A stretch of 64,000 nucleotides of DNA, taken from NCBI RefSeq assembly GCF_042435035.1, contig NZ_JBHMQT010000058.1:1-64000 (forward strand). Direction: 5' to 3'. The notes under the pieces are model-generated. The model was not told the DNA's origin and made no database searches. It saw nothing but the letters and a program-made list of their open reading frames with translations. A program made the translations under genes and the position numbers. Positions 31,108 through 39,881 of this stretch are shown here, one piece after another; position 1 is the first letter of the stretch, and every line of letters begins with the position of its first letter. The stretch is from Sphaerimonospora cavernae. Its GTDB lineage: Bacteria; Actinomycetota; Actinomycetes; Streptosporangiales; Streptosporangiaceae.

Positions 31108-32073
31108 TCAGGCCGTGCGGCGCGTCCTCCGCTTCTCCTGCTTCTTCTCTTCTCCCGCGACCTTGGCAGCCGCCTTGTCCGAGGACTTCCCTGAGGCTCT
31201 CTCCGGGGCCTTCTCCGCGGCTCTCTCCGGGGCCTTGCCACGGGCCTTCTCAGGGGTCTTCTTGGAGGGTGCCTTCCGCTTCGCGGCCGCCGTACCCTCG
31301 CGTTCTTTCTTGGCGGCCTCGACGCTGGCTCGCAGCGCGGCCATGAGGTCGACGGCCGGGCGTCCCTCGGCGGGCGCCTCCGGAGCGACGATCTCCTTGC
31401 CCGCCGCCTTCGCCTCGATGACCTCCTGCAGCGCCTCGCGGTAGGCGTCCCGGTGCTCGGCGGGGTCGAAGTCGGCGACCATCGTCTCGATCAGGGACTC
31501 GGCCATCTTCAGCTCCTGGGGCCGGACCTCCACGTCCTCCTCGAGAAACGCGAAGTCCGCCGTGCGCACCTCGTCCGGCCAGAGCATCGTCTCCAGGACG
31601 AAGACCCCGTCGCGTACGCGCAGGGTCGCCAGCGACTCGCGCTGCCGCAACGCCACCTTCACCACCGCGACCTGCCCGGAGCGCTCCAGCGCGTCTCTCA
31701 GCAGCACGTACGGCTTGGCCCCCTGGGCCTCCGGCTCGAGATAGTACGACTTGGCGAAGTAGATCGGGTCGATCTGCTCGGCGGGGGTGAACTGCAGCAC
31801 GTCGATCCGGCGGGACGTGGTCAACGGCAATTCGGCGAAGTCGTCCTCGGTCAGCATGACGACCTCGCCGGTGGCGAGTTCGTATCCCTTGGCGATGTCC
31901 GAGTACGGAACCTCTTCACCATCCAGGGAGCAGACCCGCTTGTACTTGATCCGCCCGCCGTCCGCCTGGTGCACCTGGTGGAACGTGACGTCCTTCTGCT
32001 CGGTCGCCGAATACAGCCTCACGGGGATGGTGACCAACCCGAACGAGATGGCGCCCTTCCAGATGCTGCGCAT
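31108..32073 (-). CDS. ku: Ku homodimer, NHEJ DNA end-binding protein
   Basis: About 321 residues from ATG 32073 (MRSIWKGAISFGLVTIPVRL, the invariant start of bacterial Ku); ATGs at 32112 and 32148 would add 13-25 unrelated residues. The Ku core is seen in YKRVCSLDGEEVPYSDIAKG and YYLEPEAQGAKPYVLLRDAL. The C-terminal ~65 residues are a Lys/Ala/Glu/Pro-rich tail, which in actinomycetes tunes DNA binding and LigD recruitment. Divergent from ligD-polymerase across about 160 bp, so both NHEJ parts are together. Confidence 0.92.
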   Translation of the reverse strand: MRSIWKGAISFGLVTIPVRLYSATEQKDVTFHQVHQADGGRIKYKRVCSLDGEEVPYSDIAKGYELATGEVVMLTEDDFAELPLTTSRRIDVLQFTPAEQIDPIYFAKSYYLEPEAQGAKPYVLLRDALERSGQVAVVKVALRQRESLATLRVRDGVFVLETMLWPDEVRTADFAFLEEDVEVRPQELKMAESLIETMVADFDPAEHRDAYREALQEVIEAKAAGKEIVAPEAPAEGRPAVDLMAALRASVEAAKKEREGTAAAKRKAPSKKTPEKARGKAPERAAEKAPERASGKSSDKAAAKVAGEEKKQEKRRTRRTA

Positions 32074-32230
32074 AGCCACATTCTCGTCTCTGAGTTCGAA
32101 TACCGCCATACGTGATTCAACAGACTCACCAGATGGGCAGGTACCCACAAAGGGGGGTGCCGTACCCGGGCGGTCCTATGCCCCGAAGGCCCCCGGCGGA
32201 GGTGCTTCGAGGCGATGAGGCGATGAGGCG

Positions 32231-33112
32231 ATGAAACGGAAGGTGCTGGTGCGGGTCGACGACCGGGAGCTGGTGCTGACCAATCTCGACAAGGTCCTCT
32301 ATCCCGACACCGCCTTCACGAAGGCCGAGGTCATCGACTACTACACGAAGATCGCCGCGAACATGATCCCGCACATCTCGGACCGCCCGCTCACGGTCAA
32401 GCGTTTCCCCGACGGCGTCGAGGGCCAGTTCTTCTTCGAGAAGAACGTGCCGGCGCACACGCCGGACTGGGTCCGTACCGTGACCCTGCCGGCGCCGGGC
32501 AGCGGCAAGAACCGAGAGAAGATCGAATTCGCCGTCATCGGCGATCTGGCGACCCTGGTCTACTACGCCAACCTGGCGGCCCTGGAAGTCCACGTCCCGA
32601 TGTGGCGGGTCGCAGCGGACGGCGGCGCGCTGCCGCCCGACACCCTCGTCTTCGACCTCGACCCCGGCGCGCCCGCCACGATCGTCGAGTGCTGCCGGGT
32701 CGCCATGCTGCTGAGGGAGGCGCTGTACGACGACGGCCTGGAGAGCTTCCCCAAGACCAGTGGCAAGAAGGGCATGCAGCTCTACGTGCCGTGGGACCGT
32801 GGTGCCGGCACATCCGACTACGCCAAGGCGCTGGCCCGGGAGTTGGAGTCCCGCGACCTGGGAATCACGAGCGTGATGGCGAAGAAGGCCAGGCCGGGCA
32901 AGGTCTTCATCGACTGGAGTCAGAACAACCCGGCGAAAACCACCGTGGCGCCCTACTCCATGCGCGCCGACCGCCTCCCCACCGTCTCCACTCCGCTGAC
33001 CTGGCAGGAGATCGAGGAATGCGAAAGTCCGGAGGACCTCGTGTTCACCGCTCCCGACGTGCTCGATCGGGTGGCGAAACACGGCGACCTGTTCGCCCAC
33101 GCGCACGCTTAG
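32231..33112 (+). CDS. ligD: LigD-type NHEJ polymerase (primase-polymerase domain)
   Basis: 293 residues. A stand-alone polymerase domain of LigD: NLDKVLYPDTAFTKAEVIDY, RPLTVKRFPDGVEGQFFFEK, metal-binding FDLDPG, TSGKKGMQLYVP and KVFIDWSQNNPAKTTVAPYS. No ligase or phosphoesterase domain follows, as is usual in actinomycetes that keep the three parts as separate genes. It fills gaps with ribonucleotides at double-strand breaks together with Ku. Start ATG 32231 follows GAGGCGATGAGGCG. Confidence 0.92.
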   Translation: MKRKVLVRVDDRELVLTNLDKVLYPDTAFTKAEVIDYYTKIAANMIPHISDRPLTVKRFPDGVEGQFFFEKNVPAHTPDWVRTVTLPAPGSGKNREKIEFAVIGDLATLVYYANLAALEVHVPMWRVAADGGALPPDTLVFDLDPGAPATIVECCRVAMLLREALYDDGLESFPKTSGKKGMQLYVPWDRGAGTSDYAKALARELESRDLGITSVMAKKARPGKVFIDWSQNNPAKTTVAPYSMRADRLPTVSTPLTWQEIEECESPEDLVFTAPDVLDRVAKHGDLFAHAHA

Positions 33113-33227
33113 CTCGCGCTTCCGTGGGCACCCGGGCCGTAGGGTGGACCTGTCGCACTGTGCTTTCACAACTGTGCTTTCACAGAGGATCCCGCAGAAG
33201 GGACCCTTCGGAACGGGAGGCGGACAC

Positions 33228-33431
33228 ATGTCCGAAATGGACCCCCTCGAGGAGATCGTCGAGGAGATCTCGACCGAGGCGCCGGAGGCGGACGCCGTCG
33301 AGCAGTACCAGTTCGTGAAAGTCTCCGAGGACCCCCGATGGCCCCATCGGGTCCCGTTCGAAGCCGACCCGGCCGACGTGGCCGAGCAGGAGCGTACGGT
33401 TGACCTCGGCGAGGACGAGGATTATCGCTGA
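33228..33431 (+). CDS. small acidic hypothetical protein
   Basis: 67 residues from ATG 33228 (GGGAGG eight bases upstream). Very acidic: DPLEEIVEEISTEAPEADAV, a central FVKVSEDPRWPHRVPFEAD and a C-terminal EDEDYR. Family unknown to me. It follows the LigD gene by 115 bases on the same strand and precedes the TetR gene. Confidence 0.65.
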   Translation: MSEMDPLEEIVEEISTEAPEADAVEQYQFVKVSEDPRWPHRVPFEADPADVAEQERTVDLGEDEDYR

Positions 33432-33506
33432 GCCGCTTTACCGGCGCGTAGGATGTGGCCCCGGGGCCGGCGAGCCCCCGATGCTCATCCTCACTAGGAG
33501 ACTGCC

Positions 33507-34127
33507 GTGACCGCTACCCCGGACGCCAAGCCCCGGGGCACCCGGCTGCCCCGGATGGCCCGCCGACTCCAGTTGTTGAGCGCGGCGCAGGAAGTGTTCG
33601 TGGAGAACGGCTACCACGCGGCCGCCATGGACGAGATCGCCGAGCGGGCCGGGGTCAGCAAGCCGGTGTTGTACCAGCACTTCCCGGGCAAGCTGGAGCT
33701 CTATCTGGCTCTGCTGGACGTGCATGTCGACGACATGGTCACCCGCTGCCGTGAGGCGCTGGCCTCCACGACGGACAACAAGCAGCGGGTGCAAGCGGCG
33801 ATCGGTGCGTTCTTCGACTTCGTGTCGAGTCAGGGCGAGGCGTTCCGGCTGGTCTTCGAATCCGACCTGCGCAACGTCGCACCTGTACGGCAGCGGATGG
33901 AGCGCTCGCTGCGCGAGAGCGCCGAGGCGATCAGCCAGGTGATCCAGGAGGACACGGGCTGCTCCAGCGACGAGGCCCACCTGCTGGGCGTCGGTCTCGT
34001 CGGCATGGCCGAGGTCAGCGCGCGTTACTGGCTCGGCAGCCAGGGCTCGATCCCCAAGGAGGCGGCCACCCAGCTCATGGCGCGGCTCGCCTGGCGCGGC
34101 ATCAGCGGCTTCCCCCGGACCGGCTGA
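33507..34127 (+). CDS. TetR family regulator
   Basis: 206 residues from GTG 33507 (TAGGAG six bases upstream). TetR helix-turn-helix at residues 20-66: RLQLLSAAQEVFVENGYHAA, MDEIAERAGVSKPVLYQHFP. The ligand domain has no recognised motif. This TetR lies directly upstream of DUF3107 in actinobacteria (Rv3208-Rv3208A in M. tuberculosis), so it is a core gene whose regulon is undefined. Confidence 0.9.
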   Translation: MTATPDAKPRGTRLPRMARRLQLLSAAQEVFVENGYHAAAMDEIAERAGVSKPVLYQHFPGKLELYLALLDVHVDDMVTRCREALASTTDNKQRVQAAIGAFFDFVSSQGEAFRLVFESDLRNVAPVRQRMERSLRESAEAISQVIQEDTGCSSDEAHLLGVGLVGMAEVSARYWLGSQGSIPKEAATQLMARLAWRGISGFPRTG

Positions 34128-34128
34128 C

Positions 34129-34194
34129 CGTACCCGGCTGCCCGTACCCGGCTGCCCGTACTGGCCGGCCGTACCGGCTGGCCGTACCCGGTTG
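34129..34194. repeat. short degenerate repeats
   Basis: Four to five imperfect copies of a 13-15 bp unit CCGTACCCGGCTGC between the TetR stop and DUF3107. Not a CRISPR: copies are contiguous with no spacers. Confidence 0.7.
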
Positions 34195-34290
34195 AGAAGG
34201 ATTTCTGTTCGCTTGACGCGATCACAGAGCTCGCCACGGCCCCCGGAGACGACGATGGGTAGGGACGAGCCCGCGCGAAAGGGGAGCCCC

Positions 34291-34521
34291 ATGGAAATCA
34301 AGATCGGCGTTCAGTCGGTGCACCGCGAACTCGTGGTGGAGACCGACCTGTCGGCCGAGCAGATCGAGGAGGAGCTCCGCAAGGCGCTCGCCTCCGACAA
34401 GGGCATCTTCTCGCTCACCGACACCACGGGCCGCCGCGTCGTCGTCCCCGTGGCCTCACTCGGATTCGTCGAGATCGGCGAGGACGAGCGACGCGCCGTC
34501 GGCTTCGGCGGCACGCTCTGA
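34291..34521 (+). CDS. DUF3107 protein
   Basis: 76 residues from ATG 34291 (AAAGGGGAG). MEIKIGVQSVHRELVVET, RRVVVPVASLGFVEIG and GFGGTL are hallmarks of the small actinobacterial DUF3107 family (TB9.4/Rv3208A). Cytoplasmic, unknown role, always near the TetR, ferritin-like and DEAD helicase genes, as here. Confidence 0.92.
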   Translation: MEIKIGVQSVHRELVVETDLSAEQIEEELRKALASDKGIFSLTDTTGRRVVVPVASLGFVEIGEDERRAVGFGGTL

Positions 34522-34774
34522 CGCGTTCGACGCGTTCGACCAGCGGGATCCGGGGAGCGGGAGCGGGAGGGCGCGAAGATCACGGCCCCTCCCGGTACGG
34601 CTCCCCGGTGTGCTGTCCGAACCGATCGTGTCCCAGGTCGTGTCCGCTTCATCCCCGGGCTGAAGGGCCGGAGCACTGCGGACGATCCCGGTAGCGGCAG
34701 CCGCGCGGGCGGCGTACCGGGTCCGGCAGATGGGGGTCGTCCCGGCCACGGCCGATGGTCGGGCACCCCAAGCT

Positions 34775-34913
34775 TCCTCTCCGCAGCACAGCGCGCGAAG
34801 TCCAGAGATTCGGCCCACATCTTGTCAAGGAACTGCCGTAGCGGCGCGAGGCCCTCATGACTCGCACGGTACAACCGTTCGGCGCCATCATGGCGCTCGA
34901 TGAGGAGATGGAC
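34775..34913 (-). pseudogene. ArsR-family regulator C-terminal remnant
   Basis: Between DUF3107 and the ferritin-like gene the minus strand reads VHLLIERHDGAERLYRASHE, GLAPLRQFLDKMWAESL, DFARCAAERK, matching the wing and final helix of ArsR regulators of the YcfA/SMU type (typically ...LYRxxxEGLAPLRxxLDxxWxERLxR). No helix-turn-helix upstream and no start codon. The remaining 420 bp of this gap show no gene. Confidence 0.45.
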
Positions 34914-34940
34914 CGCCCCGGAAACGGAAAAACCCGAAAT

Positions 34941-35609
34941 TCAGGGCCCAGGGGTGAGGCCGATGGCCGCCATCCGCTTGCCGTGCTCCTCGGTCAGCCG
35001 CGCGAACAACCGCCCGATCTCCGCCAGGTCCTCGCCTCCCTCGTCGCCGACAAGCATCGCGGCGAGCTCAGGGCGGGCGGCCGCCAACCGCTGTCCCTGG
35101 CTCAGCGCCTCCCCCACCATCCGGCGGGCCCACAGCGCCAGACGTCCGCTCAGCCGGGGATCCGCCTCGATCGCCGTACGCACCCGCTCGACCGCGAACT
35201 CCGAGCGGCCCTCGTCTGCCAGCACCTCGTCGACCAGGCCCCGAATCGCCGGTTCCGCCCGCCTCGCGATCTCCCGGTAGAAGTCCCCCGCGACACCCGT
35301 GCCGACGTATGCCTTCACCAGCGCCTCGTGCCAGTCCCGCGGCTTCGTCTGGGCATGCCATGCGTCGATGGCGTCGACGAACGGGGCCATCGACTCCTCG
35401 GGATCAGCGCCGAGCGATGCCAGTCGGTCTCGGAGCATCCGGAAGTGGCCGTACTCCATCGCCGCCAGGTCGCCGAGCTCCGCCCTGTCGTTGAGACTGG
35501 GTGCCAGCAGCGCGGCGTCCTCCGCCATGCGCAGGAACGCGGTGAGCTCGGCGTAGGCCAGCACACCCAGAAGGTCCACGACGCCGAGAGCGGGAGCGGA
35601 ATCAGTCAT
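34941..35609 (-). CDS. ferritin-like fold protein
   Basis: 222 residues from ATG 35609. All-helical with carboxylate/His pairs expected for ferritin-like di-iron sites: LGVLAYAELTAFLRMAEDAA, DLAAMEYGHFRMLRDRL, VAGDFYREIARRAEP and EVLADEGRSEFAVERVRTAI. It belongs to the actinobacterial ferritin-like/MiaE-like family next to the DEAD helicase (Rv3210c-like position). Substrate unknown. Confidence 0.85.
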   Translation of the reverse strand: MTDSAPALGVVDLLGVLAYAELTAFLRMAEDAALLAPSLNDRAELGDLAAMEYGHFRMLRDRLASLGADPEESMAPFVDAIDAWHAQTKPRDWHEALVKAYVGTGVAGDFYREIARRAEPAIRGLVDEVLADEGRSEFAVERVRTAIEADPRLSGRLALWARRMVGEALSQGQRLAAARPELAAMLVGDEGGEDLAEIGRLFARLTEEHGKRMAAIGLTPGP

Positions 35610-35971
35610 AGGTGCCAGGGTACGGCCGAGCCGTTCCGATCCAGGGCATGAGACTCCCGGGCTCCGCGACACCGGGGGCACTTCTGGCGGGAAGCACGGA
35701 AATCGGTTCGGGGTTGTGGTATCGAGTACACTGACGCGTGGAAGTGCGACCGCATTGTGTCCATCCCTGGGCGCGTGTCGATCTGGAGTGTGGCTCGGAT
35801 TCGGGAACACAGCTCGGTCTGAGGCCCGTGTTCTGGAGTCCCCAGAAAGCTGGATGTCGCGGTCGCTGATGACAACGAGGGCGTGACCGTCCGTGAGGGC
35901 CCGGACCGGGATCGATCTGCCGGCCGGATGTCCCGGAGGGTCGCCTTCGCACCGATTTAGGTAGGCCGACG

Positions 35972-37813
35972 CTGACAACGACGTTCCGAGACCTGGGAGT
36001 CATCCCGGAGATCGCCGATGCGCTCGAGACCGAGGGCATCACTTCACCATTCCCGATTCAGGAGATGGCGCTCCCGCTGGCACTCGCCGGTCAGGACGTC
36101 ATCGGCCAGGCGCGAACCGGCACAGGCAAGACCTATGCCTTCGGCGTCCCCATGCTTCAGTTGGTCGGCAAGCCCAGGAAGAACCGCAAGAAGCCTCGCG
36201 GCCTGGTCCTGGTGCCGACCCGGGAGCTCGCCCTCCAGGTGACCGAGGACCTCGTCCTCGCCTCCGGCAAGCTCGGCTCGCGGATCCTCACCGTGTACGG
36301 CGGGCGGGCGTACGAGCCGCAGATCGAGGCGCTCAAGAGCGGCGTCGACGTCATCGTGGGCACCCCTGGGCGGCTGCTCGACCTGATCAAGCAGAAGCAC
36401 CTCGACCTCGGTCAGGTGACCATGCTCGTCCTCGACGAGGCCGACCGGATGCTCGACCTCGGCTTCCTCCCCGACATCGAGCGCATCATCAAGATCGTCC
36501 CCGAGAAGCGGCAGACGATGCTGTTCTCGGCCACCATGCCCGGCGAGATCGTCGCGCTGTCACGCCGTTACCTCACCCGCCCCACCAACGTGCGCGCGGA
36601 GAACGTCACGGCCGAGGCCGAGCCCACCACGTTGACGACGCAGTTCGTCTATCGCACCCACCGTATGGACAAGATCGAGATCCTCGCCCGGCTGCTCCAG
36701 AGCACCGGTAACGGGCTGACGATGGTGTTCTGCGAGACGAAGCGGGCCTGCGACATGGTCTCCGAGCAGTTGCGCGGCAAGGGGTTCGCGGTGGCGGCCG
36801 TTCATGGCGACCTCGGACAGGGGCAGCGAGAGCAGGCGCTGCGCGCGTTCCGCAACGGCAAGATCAACGTACTGGTCGCGACCGACGTCGCCGCACGGGG
36901 CATCGACATCGACGACGTGACCCACGTGGTCAACTACGACTGCCCCCAGGATGACAAGACCTACGTCCACCGCATCGGCCGTACCGGCCGCGCGGGACGC
37001 ACCGGCGTGGCCGTCACCTTCATCGAATGGACCGAGCTCACCCGCTGGAAGGTCATCAACAACGCGCTCGGGCTGAGCTTCGCGGAGCCGGTGGAGACCT
37101 ACTCCAGTTCTCCCCACCTCTACACCGATCTCGACATCCCGGAGGGGACCAAGGGCGTTCTGCCCAGGGCCAGCCGATCCCGGGCCGGGCTGGAGGCCGA
37201 GGAGATCGAGGATCTCGGCGAGACGGGCCGTACGCGTTCCCGGGACAGAGCGGACCGGCGCGGTCGCTCGGAACGGGAGGAGCGCCGTGAGCGTCCCGCT
37301 CGCACCCGGGAGCGCCGCCGCACCCGCGGCGGCCGCCTGCAGGATGCGGACACGGCAGCCGATCCCGTCGAGCAGCAGGCCGCGCCGACCGCGGAGGCCT
37401 CCGACTCGGACGACAGGGCGACGGCGGAGCCGGCGGCGGGCAGGCGAAGCCGCAGGGGCGCCAACGGGGCCGCGCTCAGCGACGCGCTGGCCGAGATCGG
37501 GCCGGCCGTCTCCGAGTCGGACGCTCCGCCGACCGTCGCCACGACCTACGAGGACGCGGCCGACGACATCGAGGCGGACGACATCGAGGCGGACGACATC
37601 GAGGCGGACGACGACGCGATCGCCGAACCGCTGCCGGCCCGGCGGCCCGAGCCGGAGCGGATCATCCCGCCGAGCCCGTTCGTCGTGGTGTTCAAGTCTC
37701 CCGACCTGGCGACCGATGACGACGATCTCGCGCCCTCAGCGGCGGCCGAGCGCATCCAGCACCAGCAACAACGGCGGCGTTCGAACCGGTCCCAGCCTCG
37801 CCGCACGAGGTAA
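35972..37813 (+). CDS. DEAD-box RNA helicase, probable CTG start
   Basis: About 613 residues. All motifs present: Q motif FPIQ (27-30), Walker A ARTGTGKT (47-54), DEAD (VLDEADRML), SAT (LFSATMP), HRIGRTGR. The first in-frame ATG (36065) would delete the conserved start FRDLGVIPEIADALETEGI and the Q motif. Upstream in the same frame there is no ATG or GTG before a stop at 35894; a CTG at 35972, 8 bases after GGTAGG, gives the expected (L/M)TTTFRDLG. The C-terminal 200 residues are charged and low in complexity (triplicated DDIEA), a common RNA-binding tail. Likely roles: RNA remodelling and cold adaptation. Confidence 0.85.
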   Translation: MTTTFRDLGVIPEIADALETEGITSPFPIQEMALPLALAGQDVIGQARTGTGKTYAFGVPMLQLVGKPRKNRKKPRGLVLVPTRELALQVTEDLVLASGKLGSRILTVYGGRAYEPQIEALKSGVDVIVGTPGRLLDLIKQKHLDLGQVTMLVLDEADRMLDLGFLPDIERIIKIVPEKRQTMLFSATMPGEIVALSRRYLTRPTNVRAENVTAEAEPTTLTTQFVYRTHRMDKIEILARLLQSTGNGLTMVFCETKRACDMVSEQLRGKGFAVAAVHGDLGQGQREQALRAFRNGKINVLVATDVAARGIDIDDVTHVVNYDCPQDDKTYVHRIGRTGRAGRTGVAVTFIEWTELTRWKVINNALGLSFAEPVETYSSSPHLYTDLDIPEGTKGVLPRASRSRAGLEAEEIEDLGETGRTRSRDRADRRGRSEREERRERPARTRERRRTRGGRLQDADTAADPVEQQAAPTAEASDSDDRATAEPAAGRRSRRGANGAALSDALAEIGPAVSESDAPPTVATTYEDAADDIEADDIEADDIEADDDAIAEPLPARRPEPERIIPPSPFVVVFKSPDLATDDDDLAPSAAAERIQHQQQRRRSNRSQPRRTR

Positions 37814-38046
37814 CCGGCACATCGAACAACCGGCACCGTGGCCGGCCGCTGCGAGGTGGTCGGCCACGGAGGCGGGTGCGGGATGGCGGGCGCCGGATCG
37901 TAACCGGCGCAGCGATTTCACTGGTGCCTGTACAACCTTCTCTGGGTATCGTGATGCCACGTGAGTGCGCGAGTCTGCAGCAGACGGTCCAGGACGCGGG
38001 TCACCGACCCGTCGGTCGAAGGGGTCCCTGACGGGAAGGAGGTTTC

Positions 38047-38931
38047 GTGAGCACGCCGCGATTCCTGGCTCTCCCCCCTGGCGTCAGCACACGGCAGATC
38101 GAGACTCCGGTCGGCACGTTCGCCGCCCTGGAGGCCCGGCCCGTCAGCGGTGTCGCCGAACGCTGGCCCGCCTTACTCGTTCCGGGATTCACCGGGAGCA
38201 AGGAGGACTTCATCGCGGTCCTGCAGACACTCGCCCAGGCGGGTCGCAGGGTCATCGCGATCGACATGCGCGGGCAGTACGAAACCCAGGGGCCCGACGA
38301 TCCGCGGGCGTACACCTGCGCGGCCCTCGGTGCCGACATCGGCGCGATCGCCGAGACGGTCGGCCAGGGGGAGCCCGTCCACCTACTCGGGCACTCGTTC
38401 GGCGGCCTGGTGACCCGGGAGGCCGTTCTGGACGGCACGGCGCGACCGGCCTCACTCACGCTGATGAGCTCGGGCCCGGCGGCCATCATCGGTTCCCGGG
38501 AGCGAGTCGGCCGGGTGATGCTGGCCGAGCTGCCCGAGCACGGCATCGACTACATCTGGGCCAACCGGCTCGAGCCGGAGGCGCTCCGGGCGGGGGTTCC
38601 CGACGAGATCGTGGCGTTCCTGCGCAAGCGGCTGCTCGCCAATCACCCCGTCGGCCTCCGTGTGATGGCCGAGGAGGTGCTGAACGCGGTCGACCGCGTC
38701 GCCGAGCTGGCCCGGCACGACCTGGACGTCCTGGTCCTGTACGGCGAACACGACGACGGCTGGTCGCCGCTCCTGCAGGCGGAGATGGCTCACCGGCTCG
38801 ACGCCGAGTGCGTGGTCGTCCCGGGCGCGGTCCATTCTCCCGCCGTCGAGGCCCCCGAGACGACCGCGGCGGCGCTCATCCGGTTCTGGAACACCGCGGA
38901 GAGCCGCCTGCTCCAGTTGCAGCACATCTGA
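38047..38931 (+). CDS. alpha/beta hydrolase
   Basis: 294 residues from GTG 38047 (AAGGAGG seven bases upstream). Core: LVPGFTGSKEDF, IAIDMRGQYET, nucleophile GHSFGG, LYGEHDDGWSP (acid), GAVHSPAVEAP (His). No signal peptide. The closest theme is small cytoplasmic esterases/lipases; substrate unknown. A small inverted repeat TGACCTGG-GC-CCAGGTCA sits at the stop, shared with the convergent RecB-type gene. Confidence 0.86.
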   Translation: MSTPRFLALPPGVSTRQIETPVGTFAALEARPVSGVAERWPALLVPGFTGSKEDFIAVLQTLAQAGRRVIAIDMRGQYETQGPDDPRAYTCAALGADIGAIAETVGQGEPVHLLGHSFGGLVTREAVLDGTARPASLTLMSSGPAAIIGSRERVGRVMLAELPEHGIDYIWANRLEPEALRAGVPDEIVAFLRKRLLANHPVGLRVMAEEVLNAVDRVAELARHDLDVLVLYGEHDDGWSPLLQAEMAHRLDAECVVVPGAVHSPAVEAPETTAAALIRFWNTAESRLLQLQHI

Positions 38932-38944
38932 CCTGGGCGCCAGG

Positions 38945-39844
38945 TCAGCCGTCGCCGAGACCGTCCCAGGGGAGGCGGTCCGGTGTGGCGGCCTGGCCCT
39001 CGGGGCAGTGCCGACGGAAGTCGCACCAGGAGCACAGCGGTCCCGGCCGGGCCGGGAACATCTCGTCGATCTCAGGTGGGAGCGGCTTCTCGGCAGCGGG
39101 ACCTCGATCCGTCCGGCGGCCTCCGCCACCGCGGCCACCCGCCCAGTCGCGGTAGGCGTCGTCGGCCGCCGCCGCCTCCTGGGCGATCTCCTCGGCTCGG
39201 CGCAGGTGGCGGTTCAGCGACTCCTCAGTGTGCTCCCACTCGATGACGGCGCCCGTCGGAACGTGATGGAGCTCCACCCGGCGGCAGGTTCGGTGCATCA
39301 TGCGCGCCGAGGCGATCGCGTAGATGGCCAGCGCGATCGAGGACCTGGCGTCCTCGGTGGTCAGCGGACGCCGACCGGTCTTGTAGTCCACCACGACCAG
39401 TTCGTCGCCCCGCCGGTCGAGCCGGTCGACTCGGCCGGAGACCGCGATGACGGCCGTCCGCGTGGCGACGACACGCTCGACGCCGACAGGCTCGTCAGAG
39501 GGATCGAGCGTCGAGGCGTACCCGGACACCATTTCCCGCGCCCGGTCCCGCCATGACGCCGACTGCTCCTCGTCCCGGAAGCCCTCGCCGATCCAGCCGT
39601 TGGTCAGGAGGATGGCCGCCATGAGCGGCGTGCGCCGTTCGTACGGCTCCCGCCACCACGCGGCCAGCGCGTTGTGGACGGACGCCCCCAGGCTGTTGTG
39701 CGCCCAGGCGGGCCCCTTGGACGGCGCCGGCCGGTCGAGGTAGGTGAAGCGATATCGGCGCGCGCAGTCCAGCCAGGAGTTCAGCCGCGAGGGCGTGCAG
39801 GCGTAAAGCCGCTTCGGCATGCCGTCGAGTCCGAGTTGCTCCAT
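38945..39844 (-). CDS. RecB-family PD-(D/E)XK exonuclease
   Basis: 299 residues. SRLNSWLDCARRYRFTYLD at the start, GRVDRLDRRGDELVVVDYKT (nuclease core D...DxK) and a C-terminal CSWCDFRRHC. Cys 27 plus the last three Cys fit the Fe-S cage of AddB/RecB-type nucleases. Single-domain actinobacterial members (Rv2119-like) are separate from the RecBCD/AddAB helicases; the role in repair is inferred. Confidence 0.87.
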   Translation of the reverse strand: MEQLGLDGMPKRLYACTPSRLNSWLDCARRYRFTYLDRPAPSKGPAWAHNSLGASVHNALAAWWREPYERRTPLMAAILLTNGWIGEGFRDEEQSASWRDRAREMVSGYASTLDPSDEPVGVERVVATRTAVIAVSGRVDRLDRRGDELVVVDYKTGRRPLTTEDARSSIALAIYAIASARMMHRTCRRVELHHVPTGAVIEWEHTEESLNRHLRRAEEIAQEAAAADDAYRDWAGGRGGGGRRTDRGPAAEKPLPPEIDEMFPARPGPLCSWCDFRRHCPEGQAATPDRLPWDGLGDG

Positions 39845-39881
39845 GCCCGATCCGCCCGATCCGCCCGTCGTGCCGCCGCCG

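Noticed and set aside
34649..34891. A new 80-residue gene on the minus strand
   Set aside because: The reading frame next to it gives a recognisable ArsR C-terminus, so this frame is a shadow; the ArsR piece itself is only a remnant.
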